Of a stretch of 64,000 nucleotides of DNA, positions 9,214-18,337 are shown one piece after another (within the stretch, counting starts at the first letter, position 1; each line of letters begins with the position of its first letter). The DNA is from Phycisphaerales bacterium AB-hyl4 (lineage in GTDB: Bacteria > Planctomycetota > Phycisphaerae > Phycisphaerales > Phycisphaeraceae), in NCBI GenBank assembly GCA_041821185.1, contig JBGUBD010000006.1:62001-126000 (forward strand). The letters are read 5' to 3'. Made by a program: the position numbers and the translations under genes. The notes beneath the pieces were generated by a model. It saw only the letters and a program-made list of their open reading frames with translations. It was not told where the DNA came from and did not search any database.

Positions 9214-10938
9214 TTACCCTTGTTTCACTTCCGGCTGGCGCGCTGCACTGCCGCTGCCGCTGCTGTCCGCCACGGGCGCGCCGCTTCGGCCGCGACTGCC
9301 GCCGCTGCCGAACTTGTCGCCCAGCACGCGGGTGATTTCCTTGATGTCCGTCACACCCTCGTAGGCGACCTTCGCCAGTGCTGCTTCCTGCAGCCAGAGC
9401 ATTTTCTGTTTGCGCACATGCGATCGCAGGCGATCGAGTTGGTTGTTGGCGATCAGCTTTCGCCCCTCAGCATCGATCACCATCACTTCGAACACGCCCA
9501 CGCGGCCGCGATAGCCCAGGCCGAAACAGGTATCGCATTCCACCGGCTTGTTGTTTTCCATCACCTTGCCCGAGGCACGATAAAGCTTGCTGACCTTGTC
9601 TACGGGCAGGTTGAGCTTCTTCAGTGCCGCCGGGTCGGGCTTGTAGGCCATTCGACAAGTCGGGCAGAGCTTGCGCACCAGCCGCTGCGAGATGATCGCC
9701 GAGATCGATTCGCCGGCGGCGCGGTATTCGCCCACCTGTTTGATCCAGATCTTGAGTGCTTCGAGCGTATCGGCAGCGGCGAGCGGCACGTAGAATCGGC
9801 CGTGCTCGTAGTTCTGCGTCAACAGCTTCGCGGTCTGGCGGTCGGCCAGACGGGAAACGAGCACCACGTCCGGATCGCTGCGCAGAAGAATAGCCAACTG
9901 CTCGTTGTAGTCGTTGGCGGCCTGTCCCTCAGGCTGGGCCTTGTGGCTGATGCCTTCGATTTCAAAGTCGGGATCTTCGGTAAAGGCGTTGATGCTAGAG
10001 GTGTAGGGATCGTGTGCCTGAAGCAGGCTGTAAAGCGTCGTTGTCGTTCCCTGGCGGGGTGGCGCAGCGACGAGCACGACACCGCCTCGTTCTTCGAGTA
10101 CGGGTTGGAGTACTTTGCGCTGACTTTCGAGCATGCCGAGCTTCTCGATCGGCGTATCCATGCGATGATGCGGGTCGATGTCCAGCGTCATCACGAGCCC
10201 GCGCGTCGAGCCGGCAGTTTCAACTTCCAGCCGATGCCCGCCGAGTTCGTGAGCGTCGATCTTTACTCGGCCGATTTGCTTCTTTCGGCGGTCGTCCACG
10301 TCCAGGCCCGCGGCACGCTTGAGATAGTCGATGAACTTCATCGCCATCTCCGGCTCGATGGTCGGCTGAGGATACTTCACGCCGTCGATGCTCACGGTAA
10401 AAGCAGCCTGCTTGGAGTCCACTGCGATCTCAACGCGTTGCGCGCCGCGTGGCAGGGCGAAGTCGAGCACGGATTCGAGCACCTGGTGAGCGCCGGCGTC
10501 CTGATCATCACCGCGCGGCACGGATTTCGGGTTGCCGTCCTTGCCGACGAGTGAGATGCTGGCTCGGCGAAGGGCCTGAGCTTCCTGGTAGCTTTCCAGG
10601 CGTCGGGTGAATGATTCGAGGGAGAAGGTCCAGCGTGCGTTCGCGGGGACGAGTTGGTTGCGTTGGTAGGCGTAGCCGAAGATTTCGCCGCCGACGATCA
10701 CGAGGCACAGCAGCAGGCCGACGAGGTAGATCGGAATCAGCAGCAGCAGGCCGAAGCCAACGACGGCCGCGCCAATATGGGCGAGGTTCCACATCTGTCG
10801 CTTGAGGTGAAAGTATTCCGCGTCTTTATCCAGCTTGCTGACGGTCCAGGCCCAGACACCCAGCAGGACGATGGCCAGCAGTGGCTTGACCACGCTCATC
10901 AACATGACCGCCTGAGCTTCAGCGACAACGTAGATCAT
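9214..10938 (-). CDS. GspE/PilB-like protein with degenerate nucleotide-binding site
   Basis: A protein of about 574 residues from ATG 10938 (GGGAA upstream). Two or three N-terminal hydrophobic segments are unusual for a secretion ATPase. From about 150 on it has the layout of a type II secretion/type IV pilus assembly ATPase, including the tetra-Cys zinc site (CPTC and CDTCFGLGYRGR) and the C-terminal region. The P-loop reads APPRQGTTTTLYS where active family members have GPTGSGKTTTLYS, so the catalytic Lys is Thr. The Walker B stretch reads DVVLVSRLADRQTA in place of the GE-x-RD form. I infer it binds or hydrolyses ATP poorly and acts as a structural partner. The adjacent PilT-type gene is canonical. 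Confidence 0.8.
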   Translation of the reverse strand: MIYVVAEAQAVMLMSVVKPLLAIVLLGVWAWTVSKLDKDAEYFHLKRQMWNLAHIGAAVVGFGLLLLIPIYLVGLLLCLVIVGGEIFGYAYQRNQLVPANARWTFSLESFTRRLESYQEAQALRRASISLVGKDGNPKSVPRGDDQDAGAHQVLESVLDFALPRGAQRVEIAVDSKQAAFTVSIDGVKYPQPTIEPEMAMKFIDYLKRAAGLDVDDRRKKQIGRVKIDAHELGGHRLEVETAGSTRGLVMTLDIDPHHRMDTPIEKLGMLESQRKVLQPVLEERGGVVLVAAPPRQGTTTTLYSLLQAHDPYTSSINAFTEDPDFEIEGISHKAQPEGQAANDYNEQLAILLRSDPDVVLVSRLADRQTAKLLTQNYEHGRFYVPLAAADTLEALKIWIKQVGEYRAAGESISAIISQRLVRKLCPTCRMAYKPDPAALKKLNLPVDKVSKLYRASGKVMENNKPVECDTCFGLGYRGRVGVFEVMVIDAEGRKLIANNQLDRLRSHVRKQKMLWLQEAALAKVAYEGVTDIKEITRVLGDKFGSGGSRGRSGAPVADSSGSGSAARQPEVKQG

Positions 10939-11022
10939 TGGTGATTCCCAGTTTTTTCGACCAACGGCCAACGACTTCGCAGAAACGCGAAACAGGCCGC
11001 TGTGCATCGTAGCTTGTGAGGC

Positions 11023-12165
11023 TTATCCGGTACTGATGCCGCGTAGCCGCATCTTGACTTCCTCGGCCGACGGGGCCGCCTGTTGCGCCACACGCGGGTG
11101 AATGTAGTTCTGCTCCACCAGCTTCACAAGGCTGTCGACAAAAGTCTGCATCCCCGTGTCGCGATTGTCCTTCATCACCTCGTTCAGTTCGTGCTCACGG
11201 CCTTCCATGATGTACTTCCGCGTCGGCGGACTCTGGAGCAGGATCTCCACCGCGGGCACACGCTGCAAGTCATCGCGAATCGTCGGTAGCAGCCGCTGAT
11301 ACATGAACGCCTGCATCTGGTGCGCGAGCAGGTTGCGGATCGCCTGCCGCTCGGCTTCGGGGAACAGGTCGTAAATACGGCCGAACGCCTGGCTGGCGCT
11401 GGAAGCGTGAATCGTGCAGAACACCAGGTGGCCCGTCTCGGCGGCTTGCAGCGCGGCTTCGAAGGTTTCCTTGTCGCGCATTTCGCCGATGAGGACGACG
11501 TCGGGGTTTTCACGCATCAAAGCCTTGAGCGCCGTGGGAAAATCCGGCACGTCGATGCCGATTTCCCGCTGGTTGATCATGGCCTTGTCGTCTTTGTACA
11601 GGTACTCGATGGGATCTTCGAGCGTAACGATGTGGCAGGCGCGCGTGTTGTTGATGTGCTGGAGCATGGACGCGATGGTCGTGCTCTTACCCGAGCCGGT
11701 GACACCGCAGAGCATGACCATGCCCTGGTGCAGTTCGGCGATTTTGGCGCAGGCCGGCGGCAGATGCAGATCCGAAAAGGTGAGAATCTCGGCACTCACG
11801 CGGCGGGCGGCGAGGCTCGATCGGCCACGCGTGCGAAAGATGTTCACACGGAAGCGGTTCTCGCCGTCGAGGTCGACTGCCAGGTCGAGCGAACCGTTGA
11901 CGAGATAGTCCTGCCGTTGCTTGTCCGTAATCGCTTCGTTGATCCACTGCTCAAACTCGTTGACCTCGATCGGTGGGGTGTCGAGGTTCTTGAGCTTGCC
12001 TCGCAGACGCAGACGAGGAATCTGGCCGCCACGTAAGATGAGGTCGGACGATTCGAAGCGTACCGTCGCTTCAAAAAACTTTCGCAATGGCGTGTCGGCC
12101 AACGTCTTTTGAGTGGTCGGCAGGCTCGATGGCGTCGACACCTCGGCGTTTTCAACTTCGCTCAC
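11023..12165 (-). CDS. pilT: PilT-type twitching/retraction ATPase
   Basis: A 380-residue hexameric secretion ATPase of the PilT subgroup, thought to drive pilus retraction. Walker A CGVTGSGKSTTIASML lies near residue 158, the Asp box contains TLEDPIEY, Walker B reads NPDVVLIGEMRD, and the His box has FCTIHASSASQA. All catalytic elements are intact. The start is GTG at 12165, with AGAGGTG seven bases upstream. It lies immediately upstream of the GspE-like gene on the same strand (85-base gap), so the two are probably co-transcribed. No pilin or PilC gene is close by. Assigned by motif, so a PilU-like role is possible. Confidence 0.85.
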   Translation of the reverse strand: MSEVENAEVSTPSSLPTTQKTLADTPLRKFFEATVRFESSDLILRGGQIPRLRLRGKLKNLDTPPIEVNEFEQWINEAITDKQRQDYLVNGSLDLAVDLDGENRFRVNIFRTRGRSSLAARRVSAEILTFSDLHLPPACAKIAELHQGMVMLCGVTGSGKSTTIASMLQHINNTRACHIVTLEDPIEYLYKDDKAMINQREIGIDVPDFPTALKALMRENPDVVLIGEMRDKETFEAALQAAETGHLVFCTIHASSASQAFGRIYDLFPEAERQAIRNLLAHQMQAFMYQRLLPTIRDDLQRVPAVEILLQSPPTRKYIMEGREHELNEVMKDNRDTGMQTFVDSLVKLVEQNYIHPRVAQQAAPSAEEVKMRLRGISTG

Positions 12166-12282
12166 GTACGCACCTCTCGCTCAGCAGCATATCGGGGCGT
12201 GGCGTCCGGACTTGGAACCGCCACAGTACCACCATCTTACGACATGCTTCCGTCGCGGCAAATGCGGAAGGGCGCGGGAGGT

Positions 12283-12446
12283 TTCGGGTTAAGTGGTTTC
12301 TGGTTCCGGGTTGACGCCTGTTGCGACCCGTTTGCGCGGTGGGTTTGGGGGAACGCTCGGACCGCTAACCGCCCGTCCAAAAGGAAGGCGGCACGATCAT
12401 TCCCAACCAGAAACCAGAAACCAGAGACGAGAAACCAGAAACCTTG
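12283..12446. repeat. Inverted GGTTTCTGGTT / AACCAGAAACC repeat cluster
   Basis: Between the pilT start and the htpX stop, GTTTCTGGTTCCGGGTTG occurs near 12295. Four reverse-complement copies of CCAGAAACCAG-type words lie at 12400-12445. The arms can pair. This is the same arrangement as the other spacer repeats but with a different word. No gene is seen in the 12166-12454 interval. Confidence 0.6.
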
Positions 12447-12454
12447 TCCTAAAA

Positions 12455-13318
12455 TCAGATCAGGCCTTCGAGCTTCTGCAACGCCGCGACGCGGGCTTCG
12501 GTGGGGGGGTGCGTCGAGAACATGCGGGAAAACGCCTGCCCGGCCGACAGGGGCTGAACGATGAACATGTGGTTCTGGGCCGGCATCTCGTTCTCCATCG
12601 GCACCCGGCGGTTGGTCGCTTCGAGCTTCTGCAACGCGGAAATCAGGCCCGCCGGCGTGCCGGCGATGCGAGCGCCCTCGGCATCCGCGCCGTATTCACG
12701 GTTACGGCTGATCGCCATCTGAATCAGCGCCGCGGAGATCGGGGCGAGAATGAACAGCACGAGCATCAGCAGCGGGTGCACGTTCCGCCCGCCGCCGCCG
12801 CTGAAGAGGAAGATCCAGCCGAGGTAGCTGATCGCACCGGCGATCGTCGCCGCGACAGTGCTGATGAGCGTGTCACGGTTTTTCACATGCGCCAGTTCGT
12901 GAGCCATCACACCTTCGAGCTCTTCATAGCTCAGCAGGCGCAGCGCCCCGTTGGTCACCGCCACGGCCGCGTTTTTCGGGTTCCGCCCGGTGGCGAAGGC
13001 ATTGGGGGCCTGCTGCGGGCAGATATAGACCCGCGGCATCGGCAGATTCGCATTGCGGGCCAACCGTTCGACCATATTCACCAGGTCGGGGGCGGACTTG
13101 GCGTCCACCGCCTGCCCGCGCATGGCTTTGATGGCGATCTTGTCGCTGTGGAAGTAGGCAATGAAGTTCATCACCCCGCCGAGGAGCAGGCCGATCGTCA
13201 GGCCCTGCACGGCTCCCATGCCGGTGGCTTCACCGATGATGTAGCCCGCCAGCAGGATCAGGCCGAACATCAGCCCCAGCAGGAAGGCGGTCTTGGTCCA
13301 ATTGGCAAAGTTGTTCAT
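12455..13318 (-). CDS. htpX: Membrane zinc metalloprotease HtpX
   Basis: About 287 residues, matching the M48B protease family. Two N-terminal membrane helices (TAFLLGLMFGLILLAGYIIG and a following Gly/Leu-rich helix) precede the active site VMAHELAHVKNRD, in which two His bind zinc and Glu is catalytic. Two more hydrophobic segments follow, then the third zinc ligand region with EYGADAEGARI. It is thought to degrade misfolded membrane proteins with FtsH. ATG 13318 is chosen because GAGGAA lies eight bases upstream; the longer frame starts with TTG. It is a single gene on minus. Confidence 0.95.
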   Translation of the reverse strand: MNNFANWTKTAFLLGLMFGLILLAGYIIGEATGMGAVQGLTIGLLLGGVMNFIAYFHSDKIAIKAMRGQAVDAKSAPDLVNMVERLARNANLPMPRVYICPQQAPNAFATGRNPKNAAVAVTNGALRLLSYEELEGVMAHELAHVKNRDTLISTVAATIAGAISYLGWIFLFSGGGGRNVHPLLMLVLFILAPISAALIQMAISRNREYGADAEGARIAGTPAGLISALQKLEATNRRVPMENEMPAQNHMFIVQPLSAGQAFSRMFSTHPPTEARVAALQKLEGLI

Positions 13319-13371
13319 CGTGCGATTCCTCATCAAAGGCCTGCTTCAGGCCCGTTGCATCGTACTCGTAT

Positions 13372-13463
13372 CGCCAGCCCCTCGCGTGAAAGCGTGGAGC
13401 GGTGTTTCAACAGCATCCTGTACGCAAATGGCGTGCCCTCGGGTTCGATTCCCCGCTGTCGGC
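13372..13463 (+). pseudogene. tRNA-Leu(CAA)-like relic
   Basis: A class II tRNA-like fold can be drawn. An anticodon arm GGTGT-TTCAACA-GCATC has five pairs, two of them wobble, and would present CAA. A variable arm ACGC-AAATG-GCGT follows, then a T arm with the invariant TTCGATT at 13444-13450. The T stem has a mismatch, position 37 is C rather than a purine, and the acceptor and D stems pair poorly. I read it as a decayed tRNA gene between htpX and the TSUP transporter, not a working one. Confidence 0.35.
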
Positions 13464-13492
13464 CGCAAAGCCATTATAGGTCACAGTTACCG

Positions 13493-14341
13493 CTAAAGCG
13501 TCGGCCAGGGCAGCGCCGCCATCCGCCACGCCGCGAGGCTCATGATCACGATGAACACGAATCGCACCTGCCGGATTGGCAGACTGTGCGTCAGCGATGC
13601 GCCCAACCGGCCGCCTATGACACACGTCGGCGCCAGCAGCGCCGCCAGCAGCAGACCCGCGTACCAGGGCACTTCGTGCTGGCTGAGCGTGGCGTTCTTA
13701 TATGTCGCTCCGATCGCGGCGCTGAGCACCATCACGGCGGCACTGTTGGCGATCGCCGTCCGTAACGGCAAAGCGAGCAGCAGTTGCTGAATCGGCACCG
13801 CGATGACGCCGCCGCCCACGCCCAGCAGTCCGCCGATCAGTCCCATGCTCCCCCCGGCCGTCGCCGCGCGGGGGCGGGTGATGCGTGCGCCTTCCATCGC
13901 CTGCAACGTCGCCTCGCGCGGGCCGAGCACTTTTCGCAGGTTCAATATCACTTCATAGAGCAGAAATATCGCGAGTATCCGCCCCAGCCAGACGCCGCCG
14001 CCCGCCCCGGCGAACATCGGCCGATTGCTCAGCCATACGCCCACGATCACCGCCACCGCCGCCGCCGGCATCATCCACTTGAGCACCGGCAGCGCGACCG
14101 CCCCGGCCTTGTGATGCCGCATCACCGCCGGGAGCGCCACCGCCACGTTCGCGATCATCGCCGCCGCCTGGTACGCATGTTGGTTCAACCCCTCGAACCG
14201 CCCGTGGCCGAACAGCAGCACCAGCCCGGGGATCATGATCACACTGCCGCCGACGCCCAGCAGGCCGCCCAGCACGCCCGCGACCAGCCCCAGCAGGGCG
14301 ATCGCCAGCAACGGCCCGATATGAAATAGCGCATCCTCCAT
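13493..14341 (-). CDS. TSUP-family (TauE/SafE) membrane transporter
   Basis: About 282 residues with eight or so hydrophobic helices and the duplicated TSUP signature: LVAGVLGGLLGVGGSVIMIPGL near the N-terminus and LIGGLLGVGGGVIAVP in the second half. The family moves sulfite, sulfoacetate and other small anions or carbon compounds; the substrate here is not evident. ATG 14341 begins MEDALFHIGPL. A longer frame opens at a TTG at 14380, and neither has a clear ribosome-binding site. It is followed upstream on minus by the glutamate-symporter-like gene. Confidence 0.85.
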   Translation of the reverse strand: MEDALFHIGPLLAIALLGLVAGVLGGLLGVGGSVIMIPGLVLLFGHGRFEGLNQHAYQAAAMIANVAVALPAVMRHHKAGAVALPVLKWMMPAAAVAVIVGVWLSNRPMFAGAGGGVWLGRILAIFLLYEVILNLRKVLGPREATLQAMEGARITRPRAATAGGSMGLIGGLLGVGGGVIAVPIQQLLLALPLRTAIANSAAVMVLSAAIGATYKNATLSQHEVPWYAGLLLAALLAPTCVIGGRLGASLTHSLPIRQVRFVFIVIMSLAAWRMAALPWPTL

Positions 14342-14404
14342 CGATCGGCGGTTATAGCCCAGCCGGGGCACGTCAGCCAATCGGCCGCAGGGATGATGCG
14401 TCTG

Positions 14405-15865
14405 CTATTGGCGGGCTTGTGCCTCGGCGGCACGGTTCTGCCGCGCGGCGCGTCCGAAGGCGAGGAAGCCGAACACGATCCAGAAAATCGTAACCGCCAG
14501 CGTCACCGTCAGCATCGCCCCCGAGCCGAACGCCACGATCAGCCCCACCGACGCGCCGGTAAACAGCCCGCCGCCGACCACCGGCTCAAACATCAACTGC
14601 TTATAGCCGAAACTTTGCATCGCGCCGCTCTTGTTCGGCGGGTCGGCCACACGCATCAGCAATAGCCCCGTCACCGTCACGCCCATCGACTGGCCGAAGT
14701 CGCCCACGCCCCGTTCGAACCAGCCCGTCGGAATGATCCGCGGCGCCAGCACGAACACGCCGAACACCGACCACGCAATGCCCGCGCCCGCCAGCAGCAC
14801 GAACGGCCCGAGGTTCGCACCAATCGCCTGCAACGACAACGCCCCCAACGCCGCGACAATCGTAAAGTCCAACGCCGCGCCGGAGATTCGACTCATCAGC
14901 CGATCCGAAATCAGATCGCTCTTGCCCAGCCGATCGAATGTGATCTGGATGATCACACCACCGATCATCGCCAACGGAAACAGCGGCACGTGCGTAAACA
15001 CCCGCACTGGATCTTCCGTCGCGTCCGGCGCTGCGTAGCCCCACGTGTTCGCTTCCAGCAGCTTCAAGCCTTCAAGAATGAGCCAACCCAGCCCGATCGC
15101 CACCGCCACCAGCCCCAGATGAAGTGATAGCGGATCGGTCGGCTGCGACTCCTGCTGCTTGTCCCGCTGCAACTCGCGAATCTCGCCAGTCGTCACGTCG
15201 CTGGTGTGCAGGTCGACTTCATCCAGCGGTGCGATGTCTTCGTCGAGCTTGATATGCCCTTTCCGTGCCGCCCAGTTGACCAGGATCGTGCCAATGATCA
15301 CGCCACCAACCAGGCCGATCGTCGCAAGCCCCAGTGCGAGGTCGGCTCCGTCTTCCCAATCCGCCGCGATGAACGCTTCGCGCATCCCCGCCGCCGTGCC
15401 ATGCCCGCCTTCGAACCCGATCTCGATCAGTGCCCCTGCGACCGCGGGAATATCAAAAAACGGCGTGAGAATCAGCATCGTCAGCAAGATGCCAACCACA
15501 TACTGCCCCCATGCCAGCGTCTGACCGAAACACACCTGCGGCCCCGCCTGGTTCCAGATCGTCCGCAGCCCCGGGATCGGCCGACCCATCAACAGCGCCG
15601 CGAACACCACGTTAATCAGCAGCCCCGGCAACGCCGCCCACACGCCCGGCGTTTCGCTCGGCCACAACCCGTTCGCCAACCAGTTGTCTTCCCCCGCGAT
15701 CGCACCGAGCACCTGCGGCCCCAGCACCAACGCCAGCGCGCCCGCGATGATCGAGCTGGGCAAAAAGATTCGTCGCAGCACACCCACGTTCTGCCGAATG
15801 AGCCGACTGACAATCAGCAGCATCCCCAGCAATACGAATGCCCAGAAAACATCCTGCATCGACAT
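14405..15865 (-). CDS. Sodium/glutamate symporter family (GltS-like) protein
   Basis: About 486 residues, at least ten hydrophobic helices in two halves separated by a charged loop near residues 230-270. The first half has SSIIAGALALVLGPQVLG and a Gly-rich segment FEGGHGTAAGM, a strong match to the Glt_symporter (PF03616) pattern. Likely Na+-coupled uptake of glutamate or a related acid, though many planctomycete members are uncharacterised and longer than E. coli GltS (401 residues). ATG 15865 follows GAGGAGG at six bases. It is divergent from the SLC13-like gene across a 183-base spacer that carries a perfect palindrome. Confidence 0.8.
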   Translation of the reverse strand: MSMQDVFWAFVLLGMLLIVSRLIRQNVGVLRRIFLPSSIIAGALALVLGPQVLGAIAGEDNWLANGLWPSETPGVWAALPGLLINVVFAALLMGRPIPGLRTIWNQAGPQVCFGQTLAWGQYVVGILLTMLILTPFFDIPAVAGALIEIGFEGGHGTAAGMREAFIAADWEDGADLALGLATIGLVGGVIIGTILVNWAARKGHIKLDEDIAPLDEVDLHTSDVTTGEIRELQRDKQQESQPTDPLSLHLGLVAVAIGLGWLILEGLKLLEANTWGYAAPDATEDPVRVFTHVPLFPLAMIGGVIIQITFDRLGKSDLISDRLMSRISGAALDFTIVAALGALSLQAIGANLGPFVLLAGAGIAWSVFGVFVLAPRIIPTGWFERGVGDFGQSMGVTVTGLLLMRVADPPNKSGAMQSFGYKQLMFEPVVGGGLFTGASVGLIVAFGSGAMLTVTLAVTIFWIVFGFLAFGRAARQNRAAEAQARQ

Positions 15866-15970
15866 GCCCGCCTCCTCATCAAGCGACGCCCCCCGCCGCG
15901 CCAAAGTTCAAATGCAGCGGCAATCCTCATAACTCACCCACCCCCTGTCAACCCAAACGTTCCCAACCAA

Positions 15971-15996
15971 GGCCGTGTCACTTCAGTGACACGGCC
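15971..15996. repeat. Perfect 11-bp palindrome in divergent promoter region
   Basis: GGCCGTGTCAC and its exact complement GTGACACGGCC are separated by TTCA, between the divergent GltS-like and SLC13-like genes. It could be an operator or a REP-type dispersed palindrome. No poly-T follows, so it is not a standard terminator. Confidence 0.6.
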
Positions 15997-16048
15997 CGCT
16001 TCACCCGAGTCCCATTCGATACAATGCCGCCCTCAACCGCTCGCACCA

Positions 16049-17836
16049 ATGGAAATACTCCCTATGGGCTGGGAAGCCTGGGCCACCATCGCCGTCGTCG
16101 TCCTCTGCATCGCTGCCCTTGCGCGCAACGTCGGCGGGCCGGACATCATCCTCCTCGGCGGCCTCGCACTGCTCACCGCCATGGGCATCGTCGGCTCAGG
16201 TGAAGCCGTCGCCGGCTTCGGCAACGAGGGCCTCGTCACCGTCGCCGCCCTGTTCATGGTCGTCACCGGCCTCACGCAGACCGGCGCGATGGCCATGATC
16301 GTCCAACCCCTGCTCGGCAGGCCCACCACCGTCCCCGTCGCGCAAGCACGCCTGATGCTCCCCGTCGCAGGCCTCAGCGCGTTTCTCAACAACACGCCCA
16401 TCGTCGCCATGTTCCTCCCCGTCCTCAGCGACTGGTGCAAAAAAACCGGCATCGCCCCCGCGAAGCTCTTCCTCCCGCTCAGCTATGCCGCCATCCTCGG
16501 CGGAACCTGCACCCTCATCGGCACGAGCACCAACCTCGTCGTCAACGGCATGCTCCTCGCATCCCCCGACCTCGAAGGCTTCAACCTCTTCGACATCGCC
16601 TGGGTCGCGCTGCCCGCGCTTGTCGTCGGCCTGAGCTACATCCTGCTCACCAGCCGTTGGCTGTTGCCCGACCGCGGCAGCGCCCTCGACCTCGGCGACG
16701 ACCCCCGCCAGTACACCGTCGAAATGATCGTCGACCCCGCGGGCCCCCTCGTCGGCCAGACCATCGAACAGGCCGGCCTTCGACACCTGCCCGGCCTCTA
16801 CCTCGCCGAGATCGAACGCAACAGCGAAGTCCTCCCCGCCGTCGCGCCCACCACCAGCCTCCACGGCAGCGACCGCCTCGTCTTCGTCGGCATCGTCGAG
16901 TCCGTCGTCGACCTGCGCAAAATCCGAGGCCTCCTCCCCGCGACCAACCAGGTCTTCAAGCTCGACGCCCCCCGCACGCAGCGCACCATGCTCGAAGCCG
17001 TCGTCTCCGACTCCTGCCCGCTCGTCGGCAAGAGCATCCGCGAAGGCCGGTTCCGCTCCACCTACAACGCCGCCGTCATCGCCGTGGCCCGCAACGGCCA
17101 ACGCATCCTCAACATGAAAATCGGCGACATCGTCCTCCGGCCCGGCGATACATTGCTCATCGAAGCCCACCCCAGCTTCGCCCGCCAGCAACGCAACAGT
17201 CGCGACTTCTTCCTCGTCAGCCAGGTCGAAGGTTCCACCCCGCCGCGACACGAACGCGCCTGGCTCGCCATGGGCCTGCTCGTCGGCATGGTCGCCGTCG
17301 TCACGCTCGGCTACCTGACCATGCTCCAGGCCGCGCTGCTCGCCGCCGTCGCCATGATCGTCACACGCTGCTGCACCGGCACCGAGGCCCGCCGTAACGT
17401 CGACTGGCGGGTCCTCATCGTCATCGGCGCCGCCTTCGGCATCGGGCAGGCCATGGCCAACTCCGGCGCCGCCGACGGCATCGCCGGCTTCCTCATCAAC
17501 GTCGTCGGCGAAAACCCCTGGCTCACGCTGCTCGCCGTCTATATCGTCACCTCCATCTTCACCGAGTTGATCACCAACAACGCCGCCGCCGTGCTCGTCT
17601 TCCCCATCGCCCTCGCCTCCGCCACCAGCCTCGACGTCAACTTCACCCCCTTCGCCATCGCCATCATGATGGCCGCCTCCGCCGCCTTCGCCACCCCCAT
17701 CGGCTATCAGACCAACCTCATGGTGCTCGGCCCGGGCGGCTACCGCTTCACCGACTACGTCCGCTTCGGCGTTCCGCTGAACCTCCTCGTCATGCTCGTC
17801 ACCGTCACCCTCGCCCCCCTCATCTGGCCCTTCTAA
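16049..17836 (+). CDS. SLC13-family anion transporter with two RCK_C domains
   Basis: About 595 residues. An N-terminal block of membrane helices contains the SLC13/DASS motif SAFLNNTPIVAMFLPV and GGTCTLIGTSTNLVVNG. A cytosolic middle part at about 225-385 has two RCK_C (TrkA_C) domains, for example LVFVGIVESVVDLRK and ILNMKIGDIVLRPGDTLL. A second helix block repeats the motif as TELITNNAAAVLVFP and ends with the GYQTNLMV signature. It probably imports sulfate or a di/tricarboxylate with Na+. ATG 16049 is preferred, ATG 16064 is possible; the frame is open upstream only because it lies antisense to the GltS-like gene. Confidence 0.9.
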   Translation: MEILPMGWEAWATIAVVVLCIAALARNVGGPDIILLGGLALLTAMGIVGSGEAVAGFGNEGLVTVAALFMVVTGLTQTGAMAMIVQPLLGRPTTVPVAQARLMLPVAGLSAFLNNTPIVAMFLPVLSDWCKKTGIAPAKLFLPLSYAAILGGTCTLIGTSTNLVVNGMLLASPDLEGFNLFDIAWVALPALVVGLSYILLTSRWLLPDRGSALDLGDDPRQYTVEMIVDPAGPLVGQTIEQAGLRHLPGLYLAEIERNSEVLPAVAPTTSLHGSDRLVFVGIVESVVDLRKIRGLLPATNQVFKLDAPRTQRTMLEAVVSDSCPLVGKSIREGRFRSTYNAAVIAVARNGQRILNMKIGDIVLRPGDTLLIEAHPSFARQQRNSRDFFLVSQVEGSTPPRHERAWLAMGLLVGMVAVVTLGYLTMLQAALLAAVAMIVTRCCTGTEARRNVDWRVLIVIGAAFGIGQAMANSGAADGIAGFLINVVGENPWLTLLAVYIVTSIFTELITNNAAAVLVFPIALASATSLDVNFTPFAIAIMMAASAAFATPIGYQTNLMVLGPGGYRFTDYVRFGVPLNLLVMLVTVTLAPLIWPF

Positions 17837-17880
17837 TTCTTCTCACCCCGATCCCTCAGATCTTCATCCTCCCCCGAAAG

Positions 17881-17901
17881 CCCACGGACGCCGTCCGTGG
17901 G
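17881..17901. repeat. Palindrome CCCACGGAC-gcc-GTCCGTGGG
   Basis: A perfect 9-bp inverted repeat between the SLC13-like and dciA-like genes. A closely related but longer palindrome (GAAGCCCACGGCG arm) lies at 32165-32193, which suggests a dispersed REP-like family. No T run follows. Confidence 0.6.
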
Positions 17902-17930
17902 GCCCACCCTCAATCACTTACAATGCCCCC

Positions 17931-18308
17931 ATGCCTCACGACCCGCACCGCCAACGACTCGACCGCCTCCGCGCGTCGCGCAACCGCCCCGACCCCGACC
18001 TGACCCTGCGCTTCCTCGAAAAACAGTTCCAACGCGACATCGCCCGCCCGCACAAGCAGCTCGCCCAACTCGTCGAACTCTGGTCCCAACTCGTCCCGCC
18101 CGACCTCGCCCGCCACACCCGCCTCGAGTCGCTCAGCCGCGGTGTGCTCCGCATCGTCGTCGACTCCAGCCCGCACCTCTACGAACTCGACAACCTGCTC
18201 CGCGCCGGCCTCGAGCGCGATCTCATTCGCCAGCACACCGGCCCCGCCTTCCGCCGCATCAAGCTGCAAATCACCCAACGCCCCATCCATCGTGACGACC
18301 ACGCCTGA
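17931..18308 (+). CDS. DUF721/DciA-family protein
   Basis: A 125-residue protein with the DUF721 pattern: a basic N-terminus, a helix with WSQLVPPDLARHTRLESL, then LRIVVDSSPHLYELDNLL, and a C-terminal RRIKLQI strand. DciA proteins help load the replicative helicase DnaB in bacteria that lack DnaC. Length and motif order fit the family. It sits 20 bases upstream of aroK on the same strand, and they are probably co-transcribed. Assignment is by motif only. Confidence 0.75.
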   Translation: MPHDPHRQRLDRLRASRNRPDPDLTLRFLEKQFQRDIARPHKQLAQLVELWSQLVPPDLARHTRLESLSRGVLRIVVDSSPHLYELDNLLRAGLERDLIRQHTGPAFRRIKLQITQRPIHRDDHA

Positions 18309-18337
18309 CCGCCGCGCCAGCCGTTATCATGCTGCCC

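Noticed and set aside
12293..13765. 490-residue open frame on plus across htpX
   Set aside because: It is antisense to htpX and the TSUP gene; composition is His/Arg/Gln-rich with no domain, while the minus frame gives full HtpX motifs.
15206..16048. Upstream part of the SLC13-like open frame
   Set aside because: It is antisense to the GltS-like gene and Arg/Gln/Pro-rich. The transporter clearly begins at 16049 or 16064.
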